A stretch of 64,000 bases of DNA from Myxococcales bacterium. Its GTDB lineage: Bacteria > Myxococcota_A > Polyangia > Polyangiales > JADJMO01. Positions 1-9,796 of this stretch are shown one piece after another (within the stretch, counting starts at the first letter, position 1; every line of letters starts with the position of its first letter). The stretch lies in the NCBI GenBank assembly GCA_016709545.1, contig JADJMO010000034.1:1-64000 (forward strand), given 5' to 3'. A program made the translations under genes and the position numbers. Below the pieces are notes generated by a model. The model did not search any database and was not told the origin of the DNA. It worked only from the letters and a program-made list of their open reading frames with translations.

Positions 1-2006
1 GTGCTGCTGCGCGACGACGCGCGCTCGGCCGAGCCGATCCGCAGCTGGACCCAGGTGCGCCACCCGGCGGCGGTGCGCGTCCTCGACGTGTTCGACGTCG
101 ACGGCCACCGCATCGTGGTCCGCACGTTCCACGAGGGCGTGACGCTCGATCGCCTCCTCGATCACGTGCGGGTCGAGGGCACGCCGCTCTCGCTCGACGC
201 GGCGCTGCACATCGCGGCCTCGGTCGCGGCCGCCGTGGCCGACGTCGGGGTCTGGTCGGGCACGCCCTCCATCGCGCGGGCGCACGGCCTCCTCACCCCG
301 GAGGTCGTGATCGTCGAGCGCGACGGCACGGTGCGCGTCTCCGGGCACGCGGCGCGCCTGCTGCTCGCCGACGCCGAGGACGGCGTCGCGCAGATCCGGC
401 CGGGCTACGCGCCGCCCGAGCCCGAGTGCCCGCCGACCGAGGCCGACGCCTTCGCGCTCGCCGCCCTCTGCTTCGAGCTGTTCACCGGCGAACGGCCCCC
501 GCTCGACGCCTCGCGCGCGCGCCTCGAGGGCCGCGACGTCGTCGCCTCTCCCGAGCTCGTCGGCGCGGTCGACGCCACGCTCGCCGCGCGCGGCGACGAC
601 CGGCTCCGCGCCGCGCAGCGGCTCTCGTTCCGCCTGCGTCGCGCCCAGCGGCCGGACACGGGCCGCCCCCAGCTCAAGGCGGTGCTCGAGACGCTGCCCT
701 CCGAGGAGGACGACGTCGACGACGCGATCCACACCGCGCGGGCCGCGCTCGAGGCCAAGCGGCAGGGCAGCAAGTCGATCGCGGCGCCGCCGCTCGCGGT
801 GATCGCGCGCCGCTGGTGCGCGCCGAGCCCGTCGTGATCACCGAGGTCGCGACGCCCGCGCCCGAGCCGGTCGTGGAGGCGCCCGCGGCGAGCGCGATCG
901 TGGCGCGGGAGGCCTCGCTCATGGCGGCCGTCGTCGCTTCCGAGATCGTCTCCCTCGACGCGCCACGCGAGGCGCCCACGGGCGAAGCTCCTGCCGGCGA
1001 ACCGGCCGCGAACGAGCGCATCCCGACGGCGCGACCGTGGGCGGTGCAGCGCGCGGCGGTGAGCCCGATCGTGCAGGCAATCGAGCTCGAGGGTGCGGAC
1101 TCCGTCCGGCCCCCGGCGCCCGCGCCCGCTGCGCCCCAGCCCAAGGCCCCTGCGCCCACCGAGGCATCGGATTCCGGCCCGGAGCTCGCGGTCAGCGCGC
1201 TGGTCGCTGCACCGGCCGAACCCGAGCCCGCCGCGCCCGTCGTGCCCGCCGCGATCCTCGCCGCCACCAACCTCGCACCGAGCGTCGACCCGTTCGTCGC
1301 GCCGGCGGCCGAGGCCGCGCCGATCGCGCCGCCGCCCGACGCGCCGCGCTCCGACGTCGTCTCCGACGAGCCCGCGGTCGTGCCCGAGCCGGGCGACCCC
1401 ACCATGCGGATGCGGCGCACCCCGCTGCCGGCGCCCCGCTCGCGCGCCCCGCTGTTCCTCGGGCTCGTGGTCGCGGCCGGCCTCGGTGGCTTCGCGCTGA
1501 TCAAGAGCGGGGTGCTCGACGAGCAGACTCCGACGACGGCGAGCAGCAAGCCGAGCCCGAAGCCGAGCGCCACCAAGGACACCGTCGCAGAGGTCACCCC
1601 GCCGTCGACCGTGGCCCCCTCCGGCCCGGCCACGAAGCCGGTTCCCACCGCGTCGACCACAGCGACCGTCTCCGCGACGGTCTCGGCGATACCTTCGGCC
1701 TCGGCAGCGCCTCCGACGCCCTCCACGTCCACCACTGCGTCCACCACGCCGTCCGTCGTGGCCCCGGCCGGCGATCTGCCCGCGGGCCACGCGTGGGTCA
1801 CCCTCAAGGGCGCCGACGGGACCGTCGTGGTCAACGGCAAGAAGGCCGGCAAGTCCAACCAGCGGGTGGCCATCGAGTGCGGGTGGCCCTGGATCGTCAT
1901 CGCCGAATACGACGACAAGGACCGCCTCGTGCGCACGCTCAGCAAGAGCCAGCAGTACACGGTCAAGTGCGGCGTCGAGAACGTCCACGACGCGCCCGCC
2001 AAGTGA
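1..2006 (+). CDS. Degenerate Ser/Thr kinase-like membrane receptor (5' partial, frame break)
   Basis: Hanks-type kinase-like receptor cut by the left edge. The kinase-fold part (about 1-700) keeps C-lobe traits (YAPPE; CFELFTGERPP), but the catalytic loop reads AHGLLTPEVV instead of HRDLKPEN and no DFG is visible, so a pseudokinase is likely. A Pro/Ala-rich cytoplasmic linker follows, then one membrane helix (about 1445-1505, LFLGLVVAAGLGGFALI), a Ser/Thr/Pro spacer and a small PEGA-like beta domain (1780-2006, TVVVNGKKAG). The frame changes from frame 1 to frame 3 between about 795 and 835; both halves have the expected composition, so one lost base is the simplest reading. Probable role: envelope signalling or scaffold. 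The PEGA-like call is tentative. Confidence 0.7.
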   Translation, partial: AAARRRALGRADPQLDPGAPPGGGARPRRVRRRRPPHRGPHVPRGRDARSPPRSRAGRGHAALARRGAAHRGLGRGRRGRRRGLVGHALHRAGARPPHPGGRDRRARRHGARLRARGAPAARRRRGRRRADPAGLRAARARVPADRGRRLRARRPLLRAVHRRTAPARRLARAPRGPRRRRLSRARRRGRRHARRARRRPAPRRAAALVPPASRPAAGHGPPPAQGGARDAALRGGRRRRRDPHRAGRARGQAAGQQVDRGAAARGDRAPLVRAEPVVITEVATPAPEPVVEAPAASAIVAREASLMAAVVASEIVSLDAPREAPTGEAPAGEPAANERIPTARPWAVQRAAVSPIVQAIELEGADSVRPPAPAPAAPQPKAPAPTEASDSGPELAVSALVAAPAEPEPAAPVVPAAILAATNLAPSVDPFVAPAAEAAPIAPPPDAPRSDVVSDEPAVVPEPGDPTMRMRRTPLPAPRSRAPLFLGLVVAAGLGGFALIKSGVLDEQTPTTASSKPSPKPSATKDTVAEVTPPSTVAPSGPATKPVPTASTTATVSATVSAIPSASAAPPTPSTSTTASTTPSVVAPAGDLPAGHAWVTLKGADGTVVVNGKKAGKSNQRVAIECGWPWIVIAEYDDKDRLVRTLSKSQQYTVKCGVENVHDAPAK

Positions 2007-2054
2007 ACGGACTGTGAGCGCAGGGACCGGCGACCTCGTGGTAGAGTGGCGGCC

Positions 2055-2567
2055 ATGGTCCTCGACGCACGGCTCCGCAAGCTGGCCCAGGGTGTGAGCG
2101 CCAAGGAGGCCGCGCAGGCCTACGCCCGGTCGCTCGGTGGTGAGACCCTCGAGCCCGCGCAGCAAGCGCGCGCCGACGAGTTCCTCGCGATCGTCGAGGC
2201 GATGTTCCTCATGGCGGCCGTCGACGGCGACGTGGCGCAGGACGAGGTCGAGCGGCTCGCGGCCAGCATCCAGGCCCTCGGCGACATGCACGTCACCCAC
2301 ATGAACGTGCAGGCGAAGCTCGAGGAGCTCAACGAGCTGCTCTCCAAGGAGGGCTGGCACAAGCGCATCGACGCCGTCGCCGCGCGCCTGCCCAGCGAGG
2401 AGTCGCGCGCGTTCGCCTTCCGCATGGCCGCGGGCGTGGCGTTCGTCGACGACCACGTCGCGCACGCCGAGGCCGCCGCGATCGACGCGCTCGCCGCCAA
2501 GCTCCAGCTCTCGTCGGAGGACACCAACGAGATCCTCCGCGAAGTGCACGAAGAGCTGTTCGGCTAG
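2055..2567 (+). CDS. TerB-like helical domain protein
   Basis: A 170-residue all-helical cytoplasmic protein. The segment AAVDGDVAQDEVERL (about residues 55-70) and a second copy-like AAGVAFVDDHVAHAEA near residue 125 match the acidic metal-binding pattern (DG..x..E) of the TerB/DjlA family, whose members occur in tellurite-resistance and stress-associated proteins. The specific role here is unknown. I chose ATG 2055; an in-frame GTG at 2046 would add three residues. No Shine-Dalgarno is visible, but TAGAGT lies 7 nt upstream, so the transcript may be leaderless. It follows the kinase gene by 48 bp and converges on the TPR gene. Confidence 0.75.
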   Translation: MVLDARLRKLAQGVSAKEAAQAYARSLGGETLEPAQQARADEFLAIVEAMFLMAAVDGDVAQDEVERLAASIQALGDMHVTHMNVQAKLEELNELLSKEGWHKRIDAVAARLPSEESRAFAFRMAAGVAFVDDHVAHAEAAAIDALAAKLQLSSEDTNEILREVHEELFG

Positions 2568-2604
2568 CCCTTCGCGCCCCTCGCGGGCGGCGTCGGGGTC
2601 GCTC

Positions 2605-5600
2605 TCACCAGACGGTGCCGAGCCGACGGCGCAGGCCGGGGGCCTCGGTGCCGAGCGCGTAGCGCAGCAGATCGCCGCCGACCGAGGCCTCGGCGCCGAG
2701 GTCGTCCATCGCGGTCGGGTCCCAGCGGCGGACGTGGTCGAGCGCGGAGGTGAGGTCGCCGGTGAGCAGGAAGCCCACGCGGCTCGCGCCCTGGTCGATG
2801 GCGCGGATGACGCGCGCGATGTCGAAGCCGGCCACGTGCGGCGCGGTCTCCTCGATCTGCCGACGCGCCTTGCGCGAGATGGCCTTCTGCACCTTCTTGG
2901 CGAGGTCTTCGACGTCGGGGCGCAGGCGTCCGACGTTGCCGCCGAAGCCGCTCGCGGCGGCGAGGATCAACTCCTCGAGCTCGCGCGGCGGGAGCTTGTC
3001 CACGAGGTAGGTGCGGGTCGCGACCTTGGCGACGAGCCGGGTGATCGCGAAGGCCACCTCGAGCTCGGGCAGCGTGCGGAGCGCCGCCGGCACCACCAGA
3101 GCCGGGACGTCGAAGTTCTCGACCAGCACGCGCTGCTCGCGCGACTCGTGGACGTAGAGGTCGATCTCGGGGACGCCGAGCGCCAGCGCCGCGCGGTCGA
3201 CGAACGCGCGGAGCACGTGGCCCGAGCGCGGGCCGATCTTGTCGCGCGGGCCGAGCCCGAGGGAGGTGAGGTCGGGCGGGAAGATCTTGCCCACCTGATC
3301 GGCGATCGCGTCGAGCACCTCGACCGCGGGGATGCGCGCCGCGGCGGGGAACACGTGGCCGAAGATGGCCGCGTCGTCGAGCACCTGGGGGCGCGGCGAG
3401 GTCGGCAGGAGCCGGCGCGCCCGGAGCCCGGAGACGCCGTCGAGGTAGCCCACGTAGGTGCGGACCTCGTCGACGATCCCCGCCTCGTCCTTGCGCGCGA
3501 GCGCCGTCAACGCGCGCGACCCCGCGTCGAGCGCGCCGGCGTGCACCGGGTCCACGACGAGGACCTCGCGCACGACGCGCACCGCGTCCTCGAGCGCGCC
3601 CACGCCGAGCAAGGCCTCCGCGAAGCCGTGCTGGGAGAGCAGCCAGCTCGCGCGATCGCCGCTCGCCGCCGAGGCCTGCACCGCGCGGCGCAGCTCGGCG
3701 AGGCCGTCCGTGGGGCGGCCGAGGCGATGGACGAGGACCTGACCGAGCCGCAGGTGCCAGCGCGGATCGGCGCCCGGCTCGGCGCACAGCTCGGTGAGGG
3801 CCTGCGCGAAGGCCGCGTCGCTGCCGTGGTGCGCCTCGAGCAGCCCGAACGGCTCCTCGGCCGGGTCGGGCGTCAGCCGCACCGCCGCGAGGAGGGCCTG
3901 CTCGGCGCCGCGCCGATCGCCCGCGGCCGTGCGCAGCTCGGCGAGCTGCTGCAGGGTCGCGACGTGGGTCGTGGGATCGAGCTTGGTCGGATCGGCGAGC
4001 ATCGCCTCCACCGCGCGCACCGCGCCGGCGAGGTCGCCGTGCGTGCGCAGCAGCTTCGCGAGCTTGAGGTGGGCGCCGACGTCCCCCGGCTCGAGGCGCA
4101 CGACCTCGGTCCAGTGGGTCTTGGCGCGCAGCGTGTCCTCGATCGCCCCCTCGTGCAGGGTGGCGAGCGCGCGGTGGGCGTGGACCCGCTCCGCGTCGCT
4201 CGTGGCGCACCCGATGGCGGCCTCGAACGCGCCGGAGGCCTCGGCCCAGGCGCGCTGCGCGACGTAGAGGTCGCCGAGATCGAGGAGCAGCGGCGCGTCG
4301 GGCGGGGCGGCCTCGCGGGCCTGCGAGAGGAGGGCGACCGCGACGGGGACGTTCTCGAGCTTGCGCGCCGCGATGTGCGCACCCTCGCGGGCGAGGGCCA
4401 CCACGCGGGGAGGCGACTTGGCGGACGAGGCCGCCTCCATCAGGCGATCGACGAGCCCACGCGGATCGCCGGCCGAGAGGGCGGAGACCGTGGTGGCCGC
4501 GCGCTCGGAGTCGGGATCGGCACGCAGCGCGCGGGACGCGAGGTCGAGGGCCGTCGGCTCCCGGCCGCGACGACGCGCGATGTCCGACGCGGCGAGCAGG
4601 TGCTCCACCACGTCGTCGACCTTGTCGGCGATGCCGGCCGCGAGCTCGTGGGTGGCGACGAGCGCGTCGTGGTCACCGAGCGCCTGCGCGAGGCGGAGGG
4701 CCCCGTCGATCGCCGTCGTGGAGCGCTCGTCGAAGGCGACGATGGCGCGGTAGAGCGTGAGGGCCTCGGCGAGCTCCTTGCGATCGACCGAGTCCTCGAG
4801 GAGATCGGCCAGGCGCAGGCGCAGCGAGGTCGCGAGCCCTTGGTCTTTGGTGCGCAGGATGCGCTGTCGCAGGCCGAACGCGAGGAGGCCGCGCACGTTG
4901 GGCATCCCGTCGTCGCTGCGCTCGGCGCCCTCGTTGAGGCGCGCCGAGGCGAGCCGCACGATGCCGGCGATCGCCGCGTCGTCGGTGGGGTCGAGCTCGT
5001 AGAGCAGCACGTAGGCCGCGATGGGCGGGGCGCTCGACGCGCGCCGCTCCTGCAAGCGCACGAGCTCCCAGAGGGCGCCGCGCTTGCCGAGCGGGGACTT
5101 GCAGGCGTGGGCCTGCATGGTGAGCGTGCGCGCGAGGGAGCCGTCGTCGTGGGTGCGGCGGTTCACGTATTCGGCGAGCCGGAGCGCGTGGGCGTGGGTG
5201 GGCGCCTCGGCGAGCACCTCGTCGAGGGCCGAGGCGGCCGCCGGCAGGTCGTCGCCGCGCCGCACGAGGAGCTCCGCCAGCGCGAACCGCAGCGAGAGCA
5301 CGTTGGTGCCCCGCGTCACCTCGCGCTCGATGCGCAGACGGTAGGCCGCCTCGAGTTCGCGCAGCGCCGCGCCGCTCGGCGATGCGCGCGAGGCCGTCCC
5401 ACGACGCGAGGTCGAGCGGGCTCACCGCGAGGGCCTGCGCGTAGGCCTGCTGGGCGTGCTCGTCGTCCCCGAGGCGTCCCTCCCAGACCTCGGCGGCCCG
5501 GACGAAGGCGACGCTCGCGGCGGCGGGGTCGACCTCGGCGGCGCCGATCTTCTCGAACAGCTCGGCGACCTCCTGGTGCTTGCCCTCCTCGGCGAGCAGC

Positions 5601-8110
5601 TCGGTGAGCTCCTGGCGGGCGACCGCGTTCTTGGGGTCGAGCACGAGCGCGGCCCGGTAGGAGCCGATCGCGGCGGCCTTCTTCCCGAGCCGCGAGCGAC
5701 GGAGCTCGGCGAGCTCGAGGTGCACGGCGATCGGGTCGTTCGCGGCGTGCTTGCTCGCGAGGATCGCCTCGAGCGTCTGCTCCATCTGCGCGACGCGCCC
5801 CTCGGCCTCTTGCGCCTGGAGCAGCGCGCGGAGCGCCGGCGGGTTCCCCGGGTGGTCGGCGAGCACGCGCTGGACGAGCGCGACGGCGCGCGCCGCGTCG
5901 CCGACCCGCGCGCGGTAGGTCTCGGCGGCGCGCAGGCGCAGCTGCGCCGCGTGATCGCGGTCGGTCGCCTGATCGGCCTCGGTCTCGATGGCCTCGGCGA
6001 GCCCACGAAAATCGCCGGAGCGCTCGCACGCGCGCTGCAGCGCCAGCAGGGCGAAGCGCCGCGTGGGCTCGATCACGAGCACCTTGCGGTAGACCTCGGC
6101 CGACTTGACGGGGTTGCCGAGCGCGTCCGCGTAGAGCGCGGCGACTTTCTCGAGGAAGGCGATCTTGCGGGCCGGCTCGCGGGTGGTCTGGGCCGCGTGC
6201 TCGAACAGCTCGATCAGCGACCGCGCGCTGCGACCCTCGCCGCCGCCGATGCCGTGACGCATCTCGTTCGGCGGGAGGAGCAACCGCGTCAGCTCGTCGA
6301 GCGCGTCGAGGTTGCTCGTGTCGGTGACCCACGCCGCGCGCAGGTATTCGAGGGCCTCGTCGGGGCGGGCCAGCGCGTCCTCGGCCACGTGGGCCGCGCG
6401 CACGTAGGCCGCGGCGCGCCGGGCGGGCTCGCGCGCCTTGGCGGCCTCGTCGAGCCAGAGGGCCACGCGCGCGTCGTGGTGACCGCGCTTCTCGTAGAGG
6501 CGGTCGAGGGCGATCTGGGTCGGCAGGTGGAGCGGCTCGAGCGCCTGGGCCTCGGCGAGCGCGGTGATCGCCGAGTCCCACGCCTCCACCTTCTCGAAGC
6601 TCGTCGCGAGGCGACGCAGGCCCATCGCCCGCAGCTCCGGGTTCTGCTCGTGGGCGAGGAACGCGCGCTGCGCGTCGGCGGCGGCGCGCGCGTCTCCCCG
6701 CGCGGTGAGCTTGCGGGCGAGCTCGTCGAGCACCCGCGCGTCCACCGCCGAGTCGGTCGGCGCGCGCGCGGCCGCGTGGTTCAGGAGCTCGATCGCCTGG
6801 CCCGCGTCGTCGAGTCGATCGCTCGAGACCCGCGCGGCCTCGAGCAGCAGGCGCACGCTGCGCGGCCGATCGGCCTCGCGGCCGGCCTCCTCGGCGAGCA
6901 CGTCGCGGAGCTTGTTCCACGCGCCCCGCCGCGCGAGCAGGCGCTTGTAGGCCTCGCGCACCGGGCCGACGCGGCCGTCGGCGACCAGCGCCGCCGCGTA
7001 AGCCTCTTCGGCGCCCACGAGGTCGTCGGCGAGCTCGAGGACGCGGGCCCGGCTCGCGTGGCACGACGCGGAGAGCTCGGCGTCGGCGCTCCAGGCGTCG
7101 GCGAGCCGCGCGTAGTGCGCGGCGAGCTCCTTGACCGAGGAAGCACCCGCGCGGCCCAGCGCGGCCTCGTAGCCCTTCAACGCCTCGGCGTGCTGCGGCA
7201 CGAGCGCGATGGCGTCGCGGTAGGCGGCCAGCACCGACTCGGTGTGCTCGGCGTCCGGCGGCTTGTCGTCGTAGGCCGCCTCGAGCGCGCGCGCCCGCTC
7301 CACGAGCAGATCGGCGCGCGTGCGCTCGTCGCGCGCGAGCTTCTGTTCGTGGTCGAGCAGCGCGAGCCGCTGCGGCAAGGTGGCGAGCGCGAACAGGCGG
7401 CGCGCGCCCTGCACCGCGGGCAGCAACGACTCGTCCGCCGCCATCGCCTCCTGGAACGCCTCGAGCGCACGCTTGCGCTCGCCGGCGCGCTCGCACGCGA
7501 GGCCGAGCTCCACGAGGAGCCTCGCCCGCTGCGGTGCCTCGCTGGTCCGCTCCTTCTTGCGCTGGGAGACGAGGCGCTTCTCGAGCTGGGCGACGAGGCC
7601 CCGCGCGCGCTGCACCTGCAGCGAGGCGACGCCGGGCTGCGTGGCGAGCGGGCGCTCGGCCGCCTCGACGATGGCCGGGCTCGGCGCGAGATCGGGGGTG
7701 ACCGTGCGGGTCGAGCGCTGCGGCTTGGGCGGCGTGCCCGCGCGCTCGAGCGCCGGGGTCGCGGGCTTGGCCACCGGGGTGGTCGAGTGGGCCGGAGCGG
7801 GCTTCGCGGGGGCTGCCTCGGAGGGCGCGCGACCGGCGGACGGGTTGGGCGTCGGCGTGGGCGAGAGCGGTGTCGCGACGGGTCGCGGCGCGCGGGCGCC
7901 ACGCGGCGGAGGTGCAGCGACGTTCGCGCGCGGCACGATCGGACGCACGTCCATCTTCTCGGTCTTGGCGCCGTCGAACGCCGGCTTCTCCACCTCGATG
8001 GCGGCCAGGCTGGGGACCTCGAGATCCTCCCAGAGGTCGTCATCGGCGACCTCGTTCGTGGTGCTCCCGCCGTCCGTGGGTGACGGCATCGGCTTGCCCG
8101 GGTCCGACAT
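2605..8110 (-). CDS. Giant TPR-repeat protein (one frame break)
   Basis: About 1,830 residues of helical repeats. Residues 1-170 are a low-complexity Pro/Ala/Thr N-terminus; TPR-like 34-residue units (for example KAAAIGSYRAALVLDPKNA, SALDEVLAEAPTHAHALRL) fill the middle; the last 250 residues form a separate conserved-looking domain (VLDAIADQVGKIFPPDL ... RVIRAIDQGASRVGFLLTGD). No signal peptide, so probably a cytoplasmic scaffold. The frame shifts once near 5350-5385, where ARIAERRGA passes into LRELEAAYRLRIE; both sides are intact TPR sequence, so a 1-nt indel is likely. Start ATG 8110 has no Shine-Dalgarno but TAGGCT 7 nt upstream. Function unknown; large TPR proteins of this type are common in myxobacteria. 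Confidence 0.75.
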
Positions 8111-8165
8111 CCGATCGAGCCTAACACCATTGTCCTGCCCGGCGCTCCATGCGCTCGCGCAATGT

Positions 8166-8558
8166 TCAGGCGACCACCAGCAGGGTCACCCCGGCGAGGA
8201 CGAGCCCCCCGAGCGCGAGCCAGGTGCCGAAGCCGACAGGGTCGACGGGAACTTCGTATCCGCGGCGCGCGCGGCGCCGTGCGCCGGCGTAGTAGGCCGG
8301 CGCGCCCACGATGAAGAACATCGCCGCGAAGACCGCCCAGCCGCCCGGCGAGAGGTTGCGGATCGAAGGCCCCTCGCCGCGCACGCTCCGAACCCCGACC
8401 AGCACCGCGTCGAGCCCGAGCGCCGCGCACGAGAGGTAGAAGACGCCCATCACCGTCCACGGGCTGTCGAACACCGGGACGAGCTGGAGCACGAACCCAC
8501 CGATCACGCTCGCCGTGCACAGGTACGTGGCGGGATGGACGGGCCTCTTCGCGCTCAC
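8166..8558 (-). CDS. Small four-helix membrane protein, hypothetical
   Basis: A 130-residue protein with about four hydrophobic segments (YLCTASVIGGFVLQLVPVF; VMGVFYLSCAALGLDAVLV; WAVFAAMFFIVGAPAYYAG; FGTWLALGGLVLAGVTLLV) and a basic RRRARRG loop before the last helix. I do not recognise the family. It lies 43 bp downstream of the RarD-type gene on the same strand and may be co-transcribed with it. Confidence 0.6.
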   Translation of the reverse strand: MSAKRPVHPATYLCTASVIGGFVLQLVPVFDSPWTVMGVFYLSCAALGLDAVLVGVRSVRGEGPSIRNLSPGGWAVFAAMFFIVGAPAYYAGARRRARRGYEVPVDPVGFGTWLALGGLVLAGVTLLVVA

Positions 8559-8601
8559 CCGCGCATGCTGGCAAGGACGTCGGCGAGCGTCGAGTGCACG
8601 C

Positions 8602-9489
8602 TCACGGTGGGCTCGGGGCGGCGCGGCGCGCCTCGACGACGAACACCGCCATCGAGGCCCAGATGAAGGCGAACGCGAGCAGGTGGGTGCGCGTCGCGGT
8701 CTCGCCGAACACCGCGACCGCGATCAAGAACTGACTCGTCGGCGAGAGGAACTGGAAGAAGCCCACCATCGACAGCGGCAGTCGACGCGTCGCGCCCGTG
8801 TAGAAGAGGAGCGGGATCGCGGTGATGGGCCCCGCGAGCGCGAGGGCGGCGAGCGCCGCCGGGGTTGCGCCCGCGAGGTGGACGCCCGAGCGCGCGCGCA
8901 CGAACAGGTACCCGGCCGCGAGCGGCGCGAGCAGCAGCGTCTCGAGGTACAGACCGACGAGCGCGTCGACCGGCGCGACCTTCCGCAAGAGCCCGTAGAG
9001 CGCGAAGCTCACGGCGAGGGCCACGGCGATCCACGGGAGCACGCGCGCCGCCAGCACGAGCACGAGCACGCCAACGACCGCGAGAGCGACGGCGACCTTC
9101 TGGCCGGGGCGCAGGCGCTCGCCCAGGAACCCGAGCCCGAACACCACGCTCACGAGCGGGCTGATGTAGTAGCCGAGGCTCGCGTGGAGGAGCCGCCCGG
9201 TCTGCACCGCGAGGATGAACACGACCCAGTTCGCGCCGATGAGCAGCGTGGAGGCCGCGAGGGTGATCGCCGTGCGACGGCTCGCGAGGGGCCGGAGCGC
9301 GGTCGAGAGGCGCCCCTGGACCAGGAGCGCGACGACCGCGAGCACCAGCGACCACAGGACGCGGTGCGCGAGCAGCTCGAACGGCGGCACCGGCCCGAGG
9401 GCGCGCCAGTACAGCGGCACGAGCCCCCACGAGAGGTACGCGCCGAGGGCGAACAGCATCCCCGTCCGGCGATCGGCCGCGGTGGTCAT
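8602..9489 (-). CDS. rarD: RarD-type EamA-family transporter
   Basis: About 295 residues with ten predicted membrane helices, the usual length and layout of the RarD subgroup of EamA/DMT transporters. Family hallmarks are GMLFALGAYLSWGLVPLYW at the N-terminus, NWVVFILAVQTGRLLHASLGYY near residue 90 (RarD: NW..yiwav..g....SLGY) and SMVGFFQFLSPTSQFLIAV near residue 245. Inner-membrane drug/metabolite transporter; substrate unknown (the name comes from chloramphenicol sensitivity phenotypes in other bacteria). Start ATG 9489 gives MTTAADRRTG; an upstream in-frame start would add seven residues. Its start lies just downstream of the tRNA terminator. Confidence 0.85.
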   Translation of the reverse strand: MTTAADRRTGMLFALGAYLSWGLVPLYWRALGPVPPFELLAHRVLWSLVLAVVALLVQGRLSTALRPLASRRTAITLAASTLLIGANWVVFILAVQTGRLLHASLGYYISPLVSVVFGLGFLGERLRPGQKVAVALAVVGVLVLVLAARVLPWIAVALAVSFALYGLLRKVAPVDALVGLYLETLLLAPLAAGYLFVRARSGVHLAGATPAALAALALAGPITAIPLLFYTGATRRLPLSMVGFFQFLSPTSQFLIAVAVFGETATRTHLLAFAFIWASMAVFVVEARRAAPSPP

Positions 9490-9508
9490 CGAGGGCTCAT
9501 GGCAGAGC

Positions 9509-9548
9509 AAAAAGGCGGAAGCCCGAACGCTGTTGGCGATCGGGCTCC
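9509..9548 (-). terminator. Rho-independent terminator of the tRNA operon
   Basis: On the minus strand AGCCCGA pairs with TCGGGCT around a loop of about 12 nt, and the stem is followed by CCGCCTTTTT. It lies 15 nt after the 3' end of tRNA-Asp and just before the RarD-type gene. Confidence 0.7.
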
Positions 9549-9562
9549 TACCTTTCCGTTTG

Positions 9563-9637
<75 letters not shown>

Positions 9638-9670
9638 GGAACACTGCACTGCCGCTGATCTCACTACTGG

Positions 9671-9742
9671 TAGGCGGGACAGGATTCGAACCTGCGGCCA
9701 CCAGCGTGTAAGGCCAGCGCTCTACCACTGAGCTACCCGCCC
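9671..9742 (-). tRNA. tRNA-Val (TAC)
   Basis: A 72-nt cloverleaf: acceptor GGGCGGG pairing with CCCGCCT (one G-U at the first pair), D-arm GCTCAGTGGTAGAGC, anticodon loop CTTACAC (anticodon TAC), T-loop TTCGAAT, discriminator A. First gene of the two-tRNA operon. Confidence 0.95.
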
Positions 9743-9757
9743 GTTGGTAGGGCGCGT

Positions 9758-9786
9758 GTTGTATGAGCCAGGCGTGCCTCTGTCAA
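9758..9786 (-). promoter_or_regulatory. Sigma-70 promoter of the tRNA-Val/tRNA-Asp operon
   Basis: On the minus strand a perfect -35 TTGACA (9786-9781), a 17-nt spacer, then -10 TACAAC (9763-9758), 15 nt before the 5' end of tRNA-Val. This is the best consensus-like promoter I can see in the window. Confidence 0.85.
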
Positions 9787-9796
9787 GGCGAAATCG

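Noticed and set aside
405..2549. Long open frame of 714 codons antisense to the kinase and TerB-like genes
   Set aside because: Arg/Gly-rich shadow of GC-rich coding sequence with no domain; the plus-strand frames carry the recognisable motifs.
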